Below, one piece after another: positions 24,717 through 32,662 of a DNA stretch of 64,000 nt. This DNA is from Maricurvus nonylphenolicus. Lineage in GTDB: Bacteria; Pseudomonadota; Gammaproteobacteria; Pseudomonadales; Cellvibrionaceae. The notes under the pieces were generated by a model. It had not been told where the DNA came from, did no database searches, and worked only from the letters and a program-made list of their open reading frames with translations. Numbering within the stretch: the stretch's first letter is position 1; each line of letters starts with the position of its first letter. Both the position numbers and the translations under genes were made by a program. Where the stretch lies: NCBI RefSeq assembly GCF_042854845.1, contig NZ_AP031498.1:2790001-2854000 (forward strand). The letters are read 5' to 3'.

Positions 24717-25150
24717 TAGGCTGCCTCCCCTGCTTCCTTGGGTGGGTTCTTGTCCAGACAGATAACTTCGAATTCGGTGTGGGTATATCGCTTTTCATCA
24801 CCATGGCGCATGGCGTCTTTGAACTGTTCTTCGCACACATCGGAGATATCCGTCAGGGGACAGAACGCGATTAATTCGCGGGTTTCGTCCTGGCCTACGC
24901 TTTTGTCGTAATCGAACATCAAGGTCATGTTGACCTGCCAATAGAATGCTCGGCCTTTGATGATCCAGTCTTTGTTTTGACAATAGAGATCCGGGATAAA
25001 CAGACGCTTAATTGGGTTGGTGTGCGTAACCTCCCCAGCAATAAACCCTGAGCTATCCATAAGCGGGCTTTTATCCTTCCAACGGACAATGAGCCCCACG
25101 ACGTTATCTAGCAGTTTTTTACGGGCATTGAATGCCTTACGCTTTTTCAT
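24716..25150 (-). CDS. hypothetical early phage protein
   Basis: A 144-residue protein with a basic N-terminus (MKKRKAFNARKKLLDN) and a beta-rich core (GFIAGEVTHTNPIKRLFIPDLYC, AFYWQVNMTLMFDY). It lies directly downstream of the primase-helicase gene (14 bp) and overlaps the next gene by 1 bp. A replication-linked role is possible by position only. Confidence 0.55.
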   Translation of the reverse strand: MKKRKAFNARKKLLDNVVGLIVRWKDKSPLMDSSGFIAGEVTHTNPIKRLFIPDLYCQNKDWIIKGRAFYWQVNMTLMFDYDKSVGQDETRELIAFCPLTDISDVCEEQFKDAMRHGDEKRYTHTEFEVICLDKNPPKEAGEAA

Positions 25151-25164
25151 ACCTACCCCTTTAC

Positions 25165-27837
25165 TTACGCTGTAGCCCCTTGGGGCTTTTGAGTGTCTTT
25201 AAAAATCCAGCACTTCACCGTGCGACCCGCATTGGGATTGCTCTTACTGGTAAAAATGGCTGAGTTAACAGGATCGATGCCTTCGAACTTGTAGCGGCGG
25301 CCATCTTTTAAGAGGCGTTTCATGTCCTTCATTAAGGGCAAGTCCTGTTTGCGATCGCGCGCGGTTTCGTAGAAGTGGTTCATGTTGATGGCGATCTGAC
25401 CATTACGGCTGTGATTCATTTGTTGGTTGTCTTCATCGCCGTTGAGGAATTCGTATACTTCCCAGAACTCTTGTACTTTCGGGTGGTCGCCGCCGATTAC
25501 CTGCTGGCGGTCGATAGCCATTTGGGTAATGAATTTTTTAGTGGCTGTGCGCTGCTCTGGCGATACGGGTATTACATGGCTAAGACAGTCCACCAACGCC
25601 ATAAGTTGGCCGTGATTTTTGCCAATACGAACCGTTTTAATTTCTGGCAACTTCATCAATGTACCTTCGTAGTGCTTGCAGGCCTCTTCGAAGGTTTGAA
25701 GGATGGGCATTTCTTTGAGTAGGGTTTTCACTAGAAAGCCGCTTACCTGCTCGGTTTCCAGTCTGGCCAAGCTCTCGGCCAATAGCCGAGTATCTTCGTT
25801 GTGGCCTTCGCGGGTAAATTTGATGTGCACAATACGCTGAAGGATGGCCTCTGCTGCATCAACGGTGGCGTTCTGGGTGATTACCAGGGCACCACGGAAA
25901 GGCGGCTCGTAGGTATCATTACCGCCGTTCTTTACACCTCGTGCTCGAGGACTGCGGCCGTTATACAGGGTTTTAAATTGGTTCCAATCAATGTTTTTGC
26001 TGTTCTCGCTGTCGCGGTCACCTTCCAGAAATACCACGGGTAGATTTGATACCTGAGACAAGGTACGTGATATAGCCGCAAGCGTGGAGTTACTGGGGTC
26101 TACTCCTTCGTAGTCATCTCGGCCGAATAAGCGCCAGAGGAATTCAAACAGCGTTGATTTACCTGCACCAGGTTCACCAATCAGCTCAAGGAATGGATAG
26201 CTTTCGTGGCGCTCGCGGATTTGTTCGGCAAACAAGGTGCCCATCCAGTAAGCAACAGCGGCCAAACCCTGAGCGCCCCAACAACGCCATACCATATCAA
26301 CCCAATCGTTGGTGTAGTCTTTATCGTTGGTATTGATGGCCAGATCTGTTGATCGGCTAAGTGATTTAACTGCCAGTTTTTCTAGATCGAAATAATCTTC
26401 ATCATTCAGGTGATACAACTTGCCTTGGCGCATAGCCACATCACGGTAGATATATGAGCGGTGTTCGCGGCTGTAGCCGATATAGTCAACCGTTTCCACG
26501 GTTTTAATGTTAAATACTCTTTGCTCAAGTATGGCGTCTAGCTGCTGACTGGTACCGGTGAACATAGCACCAGGTGCAACTGCCAACAGACGCTTTTTAA
26601 ATTCACTTGAGCTGGATAACTGGCCACCGGTGAAGGTGTTTTTAACCGCTTTCCCCTTATGTGGGAAGTTGACTCTCAGGTAGTACCAGCTCTCATCGGT
26701 GATCTTGTTGGCCTGAAAATACAAAAACTGTGGGTAGCAGTTGGCAATAATCGCAAGGCTGCCACAATCGGTAAGTGCCCTTTCGCGGCGCTCATCTTCT
26801 GTGAGCTCTGTATTCTCGTCTTCAAGGCGTTCGAGTTCCTTATGGAACTTGTCTACATCGAGCTGAAACCAATATAAGCGATTTTTATATTCAAACGGGA
26901 ACTGGCGCTTGTTGTCGTGGTTATATATCAACAGTGCCTTTTCACTGGAGCGTTGTGCGATTAACAACGCACCTTTGTAACGGCACTCTTTTAGGGTTTC
27001 ATCATTTAATCTGTTCTGCTTATGCAGGTCGTTCCAGTCGGTCTTACTATTGGGGTGCTGCGGTATCTGGGCGGCCTCAACCTTCCACGGCAGATTTTCC
27101 TTTTCAATCTCTTCTCGCATACGCTTTACGAATTTCAACGTATTCTTACGGCCTGCATTGTCCCCATCAAGCGCCCACACCCAGGTAACGCGCTTATCTT
27201 TGTATTTGGCCAGCGCTTTCTCAGGGTAGTTATAGCAGGTAAGCAAAGCTGTAGATTTGTAGCCATTCTCCCAGTGGGCGGCGGAATCGAATATGCCTTC
27301 ATCCAGATAAACCGTGTCACCATCTTCAATGGTCATGCGCGGCGGCATCCACCATAGGCCGTTATAACTCCCTCCAAAGTGGGCTTTACGGCCGATTTTG
27401 GCCACGTTCTCGATAAAGCGTTCCCAGTAGATTGTTTTATCCGCATCCAAATAAAAACGAACGGTGGGTGTGCCTACATTTACATCACGCGAATAAAAGC
27501 TTTCCTGCCGGTAGCTGGGCTGTAATTTAGCTTTGTTTAACTGTCGGGTTTCCAGATAAGCATCGGCCGTCGCATTGGGGTTTTCCGTGGTTACTGGGTG
27601 GCGCTTACTCAGGTTCTCGAAAACATCGGGGTACAAGTCTTTAACGTGAAACTCATCACCGCATTTATTTTCACGTCCACAGCGTAAAACCCAGGGGGTT
27701 TCAGAGTTGGTGAAAAGTTCATTTTTCTTGCACGATGGGCAAGCACCCTGTTGCAGCCACTTCCCATCGTCAGAGAGTTTAAATTTATAATCACGATTAA
27801 GGTTGGCGGTGATTTCCTTATGTATGTCCTGATTCAT
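25165..27837 (-). CDS. phage DNA primase-helicase (zinc finger, Toprim, ATPase)
   Basis: An 890-residue replication protein. The N-terminal zinc-binding motif uses C33, C36, C53 and C59. A Toprim-like primase region follows, with E180 (YLDEGIFD) and the DGD at 224-226 (WALDGDNAGRK). The C-terminal ATPase has Walker A GEPGAGKS at 554-561 and a Walker B-like VVFLEGDRD near 607. This replaces the P2 A-protein rolling-circle initiator, so replication is probably not by the P2 gpA route. It is the largest gene of the early operon. Confidence 0.88.
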   Translation of the reverse strand: MNQDIHKEITANLNRDYKFKLSDDGKWLQQGACPSCKKNELFTNSETPWVLRCGRENKCGDEFHVKDLYPDVFENLSKRHPVTTENPNATADAYLETRQLNKAKLQPSYRQESFYSRDVNVGTPTVRFYLDADKTIYWERFIENVAKIGRKAHFGGSYNGLWWMPPRMTIEDGDTVYLDEGIFDSAAHWENGYKSTALLTCYNYPEKALAKYKDKRVTWVWALDGDNAGRKNTLKFVKRMREEIEKENLPWKVEAAQIPQHPNSKTDWNDLHKQNRLNDETLKECRYKGALLIAQRSSEKALLIYNHDNKRQFPFEYKNRLYWFQLDVDKFHKELERLEDENTELTEDERRERALTDCGSLAIIANCYPQFLYFQANKITDESWYYLRVNFPHKGKAVKNTFTGGQLSSSSEFKKRLLAVAPGAMFTGTSQQLDAILEQRVFNIKTVETVDYIGYSREHRSYIYRDVAMRQGKLYHLNDEDYFDLEKLAVKSLSRSTDLAINTNDKDYTNDWVDMVWRCWGAQGLAAVAYWMGTLFAEQIRERHESYPFLELIGEPGAGKSTLFEFLWRLFGRDDYEGVDPSNSTLAAISRTLSQVSNLPVVFLEGDRDSENSKNIDWNQFKTLYNGRSPRARGVKNGGNDTYEPPFRGALVITQNATVDAAEAILQRIVHIKFTREGHNEDTRLLAESLARLETEQVSGFLVKTLLKEMPILQTFEEACKHYEGTLMKLPEIKTVRIGKNHGQLMALVDCLSHVIPVSPEQRTATKKFITQMAIDRQQVIGGDHPKVQEFWEVYEFLNGDEDNQQMNHSRNGQIAINMNHFYETARDRKQDLPLMKDMKRLLKDGRRYKFEGIDPVNSAIFTSKSNPNAGRTVKCWIFKDTQKPQGATA

Positions 27838-27930
27838 TCACAGCCCCCAGCATTAATGATTGGTACGTCATGTTGCAATTCCGTCTGGTCGAAAATGCGG
27901 GAGCCTGACACCCCCGCCAATTACTTCTTA

Positions 27931-28353
27931 TTAGTGTTGAGTTATTAAGCCTTCGCCATTACAGCAACGGCATGGGCCAAGTACTTTTACGCCCTCTTCA
28001 TCCCAGTGGTTGCCATCCCCCATACAGCTACCACACTCTTGCTTGTGCCGGTTATCAATATGAAAACGTTTCCACTGTTCCCAGAGGACATGAAACTTTT
28101 CATCACCATCTTCAATGGCTTCCTGTGGCTCTTGCATTAGAGCTCGGCGGTAATGAAGTACTAGTAAGGCGGACTGGTAGTTGTTTTCATCCAGCAAACA
28201 AAGATCAGTTACATCTAACTGCCAAGCCTTACCGTTGTATGCTGAAAGCAATACCTGTGCTGCGGCACGCCCCCCGCTACCCCCTGCATTGGCCAAAACT
28301 AAAAGGCGATTAATAGCGCCTGCATATGCTGTTACAGCTTCGTCTTTTGACAT
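27931..28353 (-). CDS. phage protein with DUF7673-like domain and C-terminal zinc knuckle
   Basis: A 140-residue protein starting MSKDEAVTAYAGAINR at ATG 28353, with a perfect GGAGGT upstream. Residues about 15-85 (LLVLANAGGSGGRAAAQVLL, then WQLDVTDLCLLDENNYQSALLVL) match a small phage domain that I associate with DUF7673. The C-terminus has two Cys pairs spaced like a DnaJ-type zinc finger (CGSCMGDG ... CRCCNGEG). The function is unknown; it precedes the primase gene. Confidence 0.65.
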   Translation of the reverse strand: MSKDEAVTAYAGAINRLLVLANAGGSGGRAAAQVLLSAYNGKAWQLDVTDLCLLDENNYQSALLVLHYRRALMQEPQEAIEDGDEKFHVLWEQWKRFHIDNRHKQECGSCMGDGNHWDEEGVKVLGPCRCCNGEGLITQH

Positions 28354-28378
28354 GGTGACCTCCAATTGTCGTTTCGTT

Positions 28379-28693
28379 TTAACTAGCTTTTTGCTTTGTT
28401 GATTCTGGTTGCCAATGGGTGAGCTTTTCTTCTAACCAGCTAAGCCCCTTGGGTGTAACTAGGCTTACCTGGTACCACTGGCGAACATTGGTGCCACTTT
28501 TTCTAAAGCGGCGGTTATGGATAACAAACAAGCGGTGATGCACATACGGCGGCATTGCCACGTTGTTTGGGCCAAGAACTTGTTTTTCACGTAACTTAGC
28601 AAAAAGGGTTTTACTGCCAACGCCTAAAATGCGGGCTGCATCTGCAATGGGCATTGGTTGATTTGGGTTAGGGTTTTGCACACTGTTAACCAC
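28379..28693 (-). CDS. KilAC-like DNA-binding/antirepressor-type protein
   Basis: A 104-residue protein. The pattern MPIADAARILGVGSKTLFAKLREKQVL, then PPYVHHRLFVIHNRRF, then YQVSLVTPKGLSWLEEKL is that of the KilAC domain found at the C-terminus of phage antirepressors, here standing alone. I start at GTG 28693 because GGAGG is 7 nt upstream; an in-frame TTG at 28699 is too close to it. The start overlaps the stop region of the frameshifted small gene, suggesting coupling. Confidence 0.7.
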   Translation of the reverse strand: MVNSVQNPNPNQPMPIADAARILGVGSKTLFAKLREKQVLGPNNVAMPPYVHHRLFVIHNRRFRKSGTNVRQWYQVSLVTPKGLSWLEEKLTHWQPESTKQKAS

Positions 28694-28827
28694 GTTCAAT
28701 CCTCCACTGTTTTCGCATTTCGGCGGTGAGGGCTTCCTCTCCTGCTTTGCCGCGTTTACTGCGGATAACGTCTAACCTTTGTTTAATTTTGTCTGCATCG
28801 TAGTTGCTGGCTACTATTAATAGGCAT
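28686..28827 (-). pseudogene. frameshifted small early gene (about 45 codons)
   Basis: ATG 28827 (after GGGATAACC) opens MPINSS and then runs into a stop. From 28814 a different frame reads NYDADKIKQRLDVIRSKRG and on to EMRKQWRIERG, ending at the TAA at 28686, with no start codon of its own. Removing 4 bp from a local AGC-C-AGC repeat at the junction joins the two parts into a 45-residue charged protein. It sits in a gap between two real genes and ends at the next start. Coding character is clear only downstream of the shift. Confidence 0.5.
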
Positions 28828-28852
28828 GGTTATCCCACATGAACGGCGGTTT

Positions 28853-29167
28853 TTATGCCGGTTCCTGCTGTAGCAGGGCCATAACATCACCCAGCGATAA
28901 CGCTTGGCGCACACCATCAACCATCACAAACAAACACTTGGACGTTGAATGGCTGATGTCGAAGTAGGCGTTTTTGTTGCCCTTCTCGATTTCAGCTACT
29001 GCCGCCGATGCTTTAATACGTGCGGTTTCGATGGATACATGGCGAACAGTTTTTAAATGGCTGGTGGTTTGCCTTACTAGGTGTTCGCGGTCGATTTCAG
29101 GCGATTGGTTCATAAGCTGTAATGCGAAAACTTCTGCCTGTTCCTGCATGGTTTGAGCGTGGTTCAT
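28853..29167 (-). CDS. hypothetical phage protein next to the Ogr-like gene
   Basis: A 104-residue protein starting MNHAQTMQEQAEVFALQLM at ATG 29167, which overlaps the stop of the Ogr-like gene as ATGA and has GAAGGAG upstream. It is mostly helical, and its C-terminus (CLFVMVDGVRQALSLGDVMALL) is beta-helix. A longer in-frame ORF to 29314 is out of the operon pattern. No family is recognised with confidence. Confidence 0.65.
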   Translation of the reverse strand: MNHAQTMQEQAEVFALQLMNQSPEIDREHLVRQTTSHLKTVRHVSIETARIKASAAVAEIEKGNKNAYFDISHSTSKCLFVMVDGVRQALSLGDVMALLQQEPA

Positions 29168-29439
29168 GCCGTTTCTCCTTCCGTTGTAAAGTCCAGTTGC
29201 TTTTGCGCACTGTTGCTTTGCTTGCTTACGGGCAATACGACTTCTTCGTGCGGTATGGCACTGGGGCTGATCATAGAAATTGGGGTCATGGCTACTTTGA
29301 ATACCGCACCGCATTCAATGTTGTTGCAGCGGTACACTGCCTCGCGATACATACGTGTAACCTGATTGGTCTTCACTGCTTTAGAGTTACTCAGGCAGTG
29401 TGGGCACACGGTAATGGGCTGGCAGATTCTTTCGGCCAT
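29164..29439 (-). CDS. ogr: Ogr/Delta-type zinc-finger activator of late genes
   Basis: A 91-residue protein. The motif CPHC (residues about 12-15), 21 residues, then CNNIECGAVF reproduces the CX2C...CX4C zinc finger of P2 Ogr and P4 Delta, followed by the typical TPISMISPSA segment. P2 Ogr activates the late promoters by contacting RNA polymerase alpha. Here the gene is in the early operon after CII, not beside D as in P2. The start ATG 29439 overlaps the CII stop (TAATG). A candidate binding site is the palindrome at 41673 and 47849. Confidence 0.85.
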   Translation of the reverse strand: MAERICQPITVCPHCLSNSKAVKTNQVTRMYREAVYRCNNIECGAVFKVAMTPISMISPSAIPHEEVVLPVSKQSNSAQKQLDFTTEGETA

Positions 29440-29942
29440 TAGCAGCACTCCTCTTCTGCCTGAGTTTCTTCAACCATTAAGGTGCGCAAGCGTTCGAGCA
29501 GTGCCAATTTGGCGGTGATATCTTCAAAGGTTTCGCGCTCGATGCGCTGGTATTCGTCGGCGCTGATTTCGCCATCTTCCAGAGCTGCTTGTATCTCTCG
29601 GGCTGTTTCGCCCTCTTCCCGAATGCAATCAGCCCACAGACCTAACAGCTCTGTATCGCTGGCACCCAATAGATGCTCTGTGAGGGGAACAATGCCGTGA
29701 TTCAGAGCTGCGGCTTCTGCCCTTAGTAAGCGGTAATCACCGGTGACTTTTTGGACGCGAACCGCCTCTATTACTGAGAGTTGATGTGGTTGCGCAGGGT
29801 TAACTTTGTTAGACAAGATACCGGGACCAGAAACCCCAGCTTTTATAGCCAGCTTTTTCAGCCCTGGCTTAAACTCCAGAACAATTGCACGTTGAACTTC
29901 TTCAATGCTGCGCTCTGCGTGAATTGGCAAACAAATAGACAT
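29439..29942 (-). CDS. phage regulatory protein CII (CP76 family)
   Basis: A 167-residue regulator. The segment IVLEFKPGLKKLAIKAGVSGPGILSNKVNP, then HQLSVIEAVRVQKVTGDYRLL is the hallmark of the Phage_CP76 (CII) family, with a lambda-repressor-like HTH in the first 70 residues. The C-terminal half is an acidic coiled coil (EEGETAREIQAALEDGEIS). It acts early in the lytic/lysogenic decision in related P2-like phages. Its Shine-Dalgarno (GGGATGC) is part of a 9-bp inverted repeat (29945-29987), so its translation may be controlled by RNA structure. Confidence 0.85.
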   Translation of the reverse strand: MSICLPIHAERSIEEVQRAIVLEFKPGLKKLAIKAGVSGPGILSNKVNPAQPHQLSVIEAVRVQKVTGDYRLLRAEAAALNHGIVPLTEHLLGASDTELLGLWADCIREEGETAREIQAALEDGEISADEYQRIERETFEDITAKLALLERLRTLMVEETQAEEECC

Positions 29943-29944
29943 GT

Positions 29945-29987
29945 GAGCATCCCGTTGCTGTTACATGGAATTATTCTGGGGATGCTC
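29945..29987 (-). promoter_or_regulatory. inverted repeat that includes the CII ribosome binding site
   Basis: GAGCATCCC (29945-29953) and GGGATGCTC (29979-29987) are perfect 9-bp inverted arms with a 25-nt loop. On the minus-strand transcript the second arm holds the GGGA Shine-Dalgarno just ahead of the CII ATG, so folding would hide it. Alternatively it is a DNA operator. Confidence 0.5.
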
Positions 29988-30041
29988 TAAGCTTTAGGTG
30001 TGTTGGCAAAACACCGGTGTTGGCTGAGCAGCCCCACTGCC

Positions 30042-30072
30042 AAGCCCCTCGGTTGTGGCGACCGAGGGGCTT
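30042..30072. terminator. strong 12-bp hairpin between the first early gene and CII
   Basis: AAGCCCCTCGGT and ACCGAGGGGCTT form a perfect 12-bp stem with a 7-nt loop. It begins 7 nt after the stop of the 70-residue gene, reading leftward. There is no U-tract on either strand, so it may be an attenuator, processing site or mRNA-stabilising element rather than a simple terminator. Confidence 0.5.
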
Positions 30073-30078
30073 ACTTAT

Positions 30079-30291
30079 TTACTGGTGAGAGTTTTGGGCC
30101 TGCTGGGCTTGAGCCTCTTCCGCTTGCCGATCCATTTTGGCGATCCAATCCGCAATGGCTTCTTCTGTTACTTCACGCAGGTTCTTTCTATCGTGCTTAA
30201 TCAAGGCTAAGCGAAGGTCTTTGTGTGACTTCCCGCTCACATTGAGGCTTTTGAGTTTTGTTGCGTTGCCGGTACCTGTTGCTTCAGTCAT
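30079..30291 (-). CDS. first gene of the early operon, small unknown protein
   Basis: A 70-residue protein starting MTEATGTGNATKLKSLNVSGKSHKDLRLAL, ending in a Gln/Ala-rich helix (QAEEAQAQQAQNSHQ). The central basic helix (HKDLRLALIKHDRKNLREV) could contact DNA. It occupies the position of Cox/Apl, the excisionase-repressor of P2-like phages, divergent from CI, but no Cox motif is evident, so that function is not claimed. The start ATG lies within the operator cluster at 30292. Confidence 0.65.
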   Translation of the reverse strand: MTEATGTGNATKLKSLNVSGKSHKDLRLALIKHDRKNLREVTEEAIADWIAKMDRQAEEAQAQQAQNSHQ

Positions 30292-30381
30292 AATCCTAAA
30301 TCCGTATATAAGATAATATTCAATCCGATATTTAGGATTTAATACCAAAATGGCGGATAGAGCAACCCTTTAATCCTATTT
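30292..30381. promoter_or_regulatory. CI/early operator region with AATCCTAAAT repeats
   Basis: AATCCTAAAT at 30292-30301 and its exact reverse complement ATTTAGGATT at 30330-30339 form a 10-bp inverted pair. A third related site (AATCCTATTT) is at 30372-30381, next to the CI start. The first overlaps the ribosome binding site of the leftward early gene. The 101-bp region is AT-rich and lies between divergent genes, as expected for a phage repressor switch. The CCTAAATCC part recurs upstream of the cargo gene (51688-51696). Confidence 0.65.
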
Positions 30382-30392
30382 TTTGGATAATT

Positions 30393-31133
30393 ATGAAAAC
30401 AATACAAGAAAAACTGACTTTTTTAGCCGGGGAACGGGATATCACGCCATGGTTTAAGAGCCTTGGCTTCTCCACTGGGGTGATTTCACACGTTATGAAA
30501 GGGGCTCAACCAGGCACCGACCTACTGGCCGCCCTAGCCCGTACAGACCGGGTAGACCTCGATTGGCTGCTATTGGATAAAGGGGTTCCATACCGGGTAA
30601 CGCGGGCCATGAACGATCAGTATGCCATTACGGCTATTGATAAGTTGCTGCAGGCCGAGGACTACGGCGTAGCCATTACCCATACGGCGGATGACAGTAA
30701 CTTGGGCGTTATATTGCACCGCCGGACTGAATACGACTTTAAGGATAAATCCGTTGATTACACCGAGGCGCATGTATTTGTTGCGGGTGTATCCATGGCC
30801 ACCGTTCACTGGCTAAACGAACAAGGCCGGGGATTATGGGCGCTACTGCTATCTGAAAAGGACATGCAGCGGCTTGAAAACGGGCATATGGGTAACAATG
30901 AGCTATTCGGCTTTGAAGATGCACGAAAGCAAAGACCTGGGCTCATGAGTAAGGTTAAGCCCTCACCTTATAAAGATAGCGTTAATGAAGTGCGTGAACC
31001 CGGTACCGAATACCAGGTGCTTGATAATGGTAGCCAGTCAATGGCTATGCAGTATCAACAACTGAGTACCGACAATAAAAACCATGTAAAGGCGATTACA
31101 GAGGCATTGCTGTTAAGCCAAAAACAACAATAA
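30393..31133 (+). CDS. phage CI-type repressor
   Basis: A 246-residue protein. The N-terminal about 65 residues form a Phage_CI_repr-like HTH (TFLAGERDITPWFKSLGFSTGVISHVMKG). The rest (RTEYDFKDKSVDYTEAHVFVAGV, and so on) has no Ser-Lys peptidase dyad that I can see, so it may not be cleaved by RecA-stimulated autolysis as lambda CI is. It is the only rightward gene between the early and late operons and should maintain lysogeny from the operators at 30292-30381. Confidence 0.85.
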   Translation: MKTIQEKLTFLAGERDITPWFKSLGFSTGVISHVMKGAQPGTDLLAALARTDRVDLDWLLLDKGVPYRVTRAMNDQYAITAIDKLLQAEDYGVAITHTADDSNLGVILHRRTEYDFKDKSVDYTEAHVFVAGVSMATVHWLNEQGRGLWALLLSEKDMQRLENGHMGNNELFGFEDARKQRPGLMSKVKPSPYKDSVNEVREPGTEYQVLDNGSQSMAMQYQQLSTDNKNHVKAITEALLLSQKQQ

Positions 31134-31150
31134 TCTGACCCCCTCCACCT

Positions 31151-31170
31151 GCCGAGCTATTGAACTCGGC
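31151..31170 (+). terminator. hairpin downstream of the CI gene
   Basis: GCCGAG and CTCGGC form a 6-bp stem with an 8-nt loop, 17 bp after the CI stop and 54 bp from the end of the convergent D gene. It is followed by a weak AT-rich stretch without a clean T-run. Confidence 0.4.
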
Positions 31171-31190
31171 CAAAAATGCTTTATTTGCAA

Positions 31191-31209
31191 CCCGTAGTTA
31201 AACTACGTG
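31191..31209. promoter_or_regulatory. palindromic operator-like site, copy 2 (between CI and D)
   Basis: CGTAGTT-A-AACTACG, a perfect 15-bp palindrome with the same CC and TG flanks as the copy at 18158-18176. It lies 15 bp beyond the D stop in a convergent region, where a repressor operator is not expected. A roadblock, transcription stop or non-transcriptional role is possible. Confidence 0.45.
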
Positions 31210-31223
31210 CTTCTTATCCCTCT

Positions 31224-32219
31224 CTACGGCAGCTTCACTTCCAAGTCTATCCGCTGTGTATAGCCACTACCGACTATGTGAGTAATGTTTTTACCGACCC
31301 AGTCTTGGCTATTAATTTCTGGCTTGAACTCTTTAACGGTTATCGGTGATTCGACCAATAATTCAGGTATAGCAGTCGACAACGTTAGGCTAAGGGTTTG
31401 CCCTGCCCTTTGGAGTTGTTGCCATTCTGCGGCCGCTACGTGCTCTGCCTCTTCTTTTGTCGGCAATGAGCTGCGAAGGGTTTTAACCTTGCCCTCTTCA
31501 CCGAGAACGATGGTGGATTTATTGCCCGTTTCCTTGTTATGCCAATAGCACTTTACGCCAGTATATTGGTCTTGGCTGTTGTCGTTGTATCGATGCAATG
31601 AGCAGTCGCGTTTTTTGACAGTTGTCGCGGGTAATTTGATACCGGACACAGTTAAACCATCACCTTTTGTTTTAAAGATTAAACGCCCATTTTTCACAGA
31701 TGCCATAGCACCGTAACGTTTACCCAGCCTGGTTAAGAAGTTGGCATCACCCTCATTGGTTTGATCAATATGTTCGATGGCGCGTTCAGCAAGAATTTCG
31801 CTAATAGCTGGATCCAGACCATGTTTTTCGGCAATCGTTTTGAGAATGTCACCCACGGTTACCTGGTGCCAGCTTTTGGTGGTTTTTTCGCTAAAGTTAG
31901 AGGTGAAGTTAGCCGAGCGGGCAACAATAGTTAATTGATCTGGCGGGCCGCTGTGGCCTGCCTCATCCACTATGAATTCACCTTTATCTGCCAGGTGCTG
32001 GCCTTGCCAGCCTAATGCTAATTGAATCCTGGCTTTGCGTGGGGGTATCGCTAAACGCCCGTCGTGATCATCCAATACCATGGTTAACTGATCGGACTTG
32101 CTGCCGCCATGGTCCACCAGTGTTAAGCGTACCAAACGAGATTGGGTAGTATCGGATATGTCACGGCCGTTCACTTTCAGCTGGTGCGCCGGCTTATAGG
32201 TTATTTGGCGAATACTCAT
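31224..32219 (-). CDS. D: tail/baseplate hub protein, P2 gpD-like (late control D family)
   Basis: A 331-residue structural protein of the VgrG/gp27-like hub fold at the top of the tail spike, shorter than P2 gpD (387). Family segments include the N-terminal ITYKPAHQLKVNGRDIS, the FIVDEAGHSGPPDQLTI region, EGDANFLTRLGKRYGA and ITHIVGSGYTQRIDLEV at the end. It is the last gene of the leftward tail operon. Its start overlaps the U stop by 4 bp. Confidence 0.92.
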   Translation of the reverse strand: MSIRQITYKPAHQLKVNGRDISDTTQSRLVRLTLVDHGGSKSDQLTMVLDDHDGRLAIPPRKARIQLALGWQGQHLADKGEFIVDEAGHSGPPDQLTIVARSANFTSNFSEKTTKSWHQVTVGDILKTIAEKHGLDPAISEILAERAIEHIDQTNEGDANFLTRLGKRYGAMASVKNGRLIFKTKGDGLTVSGIKLPATTVKKRDCSLHRYNDNSQDQYTGVKCYWHNKETGNKSTIVLGEEGKVKTLRSSLPTKEEAEHVAAAEWQQLQRAGQTLSLTLSTAIPELLVESPITVKEFKPEINSQDWVGKNITHIVGSGYTQRIDLEVKLP

Positions 32220-32647
32220 GCGATAAACCGTGCGTATGATGCGTTAATGTCACCCAGCTGCTCGAGGCGGTCACTATCGACACGCTTTAACTTGATGCTG
32301 AATTCAATTTTACGGGCTTCACCGGTTGGTAAAGGTCTGGTTCGTTTGTCGTCAATACTCTCGATGATGTATTGCCCCCATACCGCACCGGTAGCATCGA
32401 TCAGCAACCAGGCATCGCCGGTACCGGCCATCGTTCGCAACTCTTCAAGGTTAGAAGGGCCGCCAGTAATTTCGGGAGCCAATACACCAGGTAAGGTGAC
32501 GTACTCATCACCCGGGCCAAGGTACTGATTGGCATCGCGCTGCCCTACCCTTGGGTTGCTTTTGTGCTTCCAACTGGCTTGGCGCTGCACGCCATTAAGG
32601 GGTGCTGTTTGCAGGGTAAAAACAAAGAGACCGAGCGTCATTAACAT
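32216..32647 (-). CDS. U: tail protein, P2 gpU-like
   Basis: A 143-residue tail-terminator-type protein of the P2 GpU family. MLMTLGLFVFTLQTAPLNGVQRQASWKH at the start and FSIKLKRVDSD near the end are characteristic. It sits between the tape measure gene T and the hub gene D, the P2 order, and overlaps D by 4 bp. Confidence 0.92.
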   Translation of the reverse strand: MLMTLGLFVFTLQTAPLNGVQRQASWKHKSNPRVGQRDANQYLGPGDEYVTLPGVLAPEITGGPSNLEELRTMAGTGDAWLLIDATGAVWGQYIIESIDDKRTRPLPTGEARKIEFSIKLKRVDSDRLEQLGDINASYARFIA

Positions 32648-32662
32648 AGTGAATCCTTGGTG

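Noticed and set aside
30042..30072. Considered as an ordinary Rho-independent terminator
   Set aside because: The stem is strong but there is no U-tract in either direction, and essential early genes lie downstream, so it is kept only as a hairpin of uncertain role.
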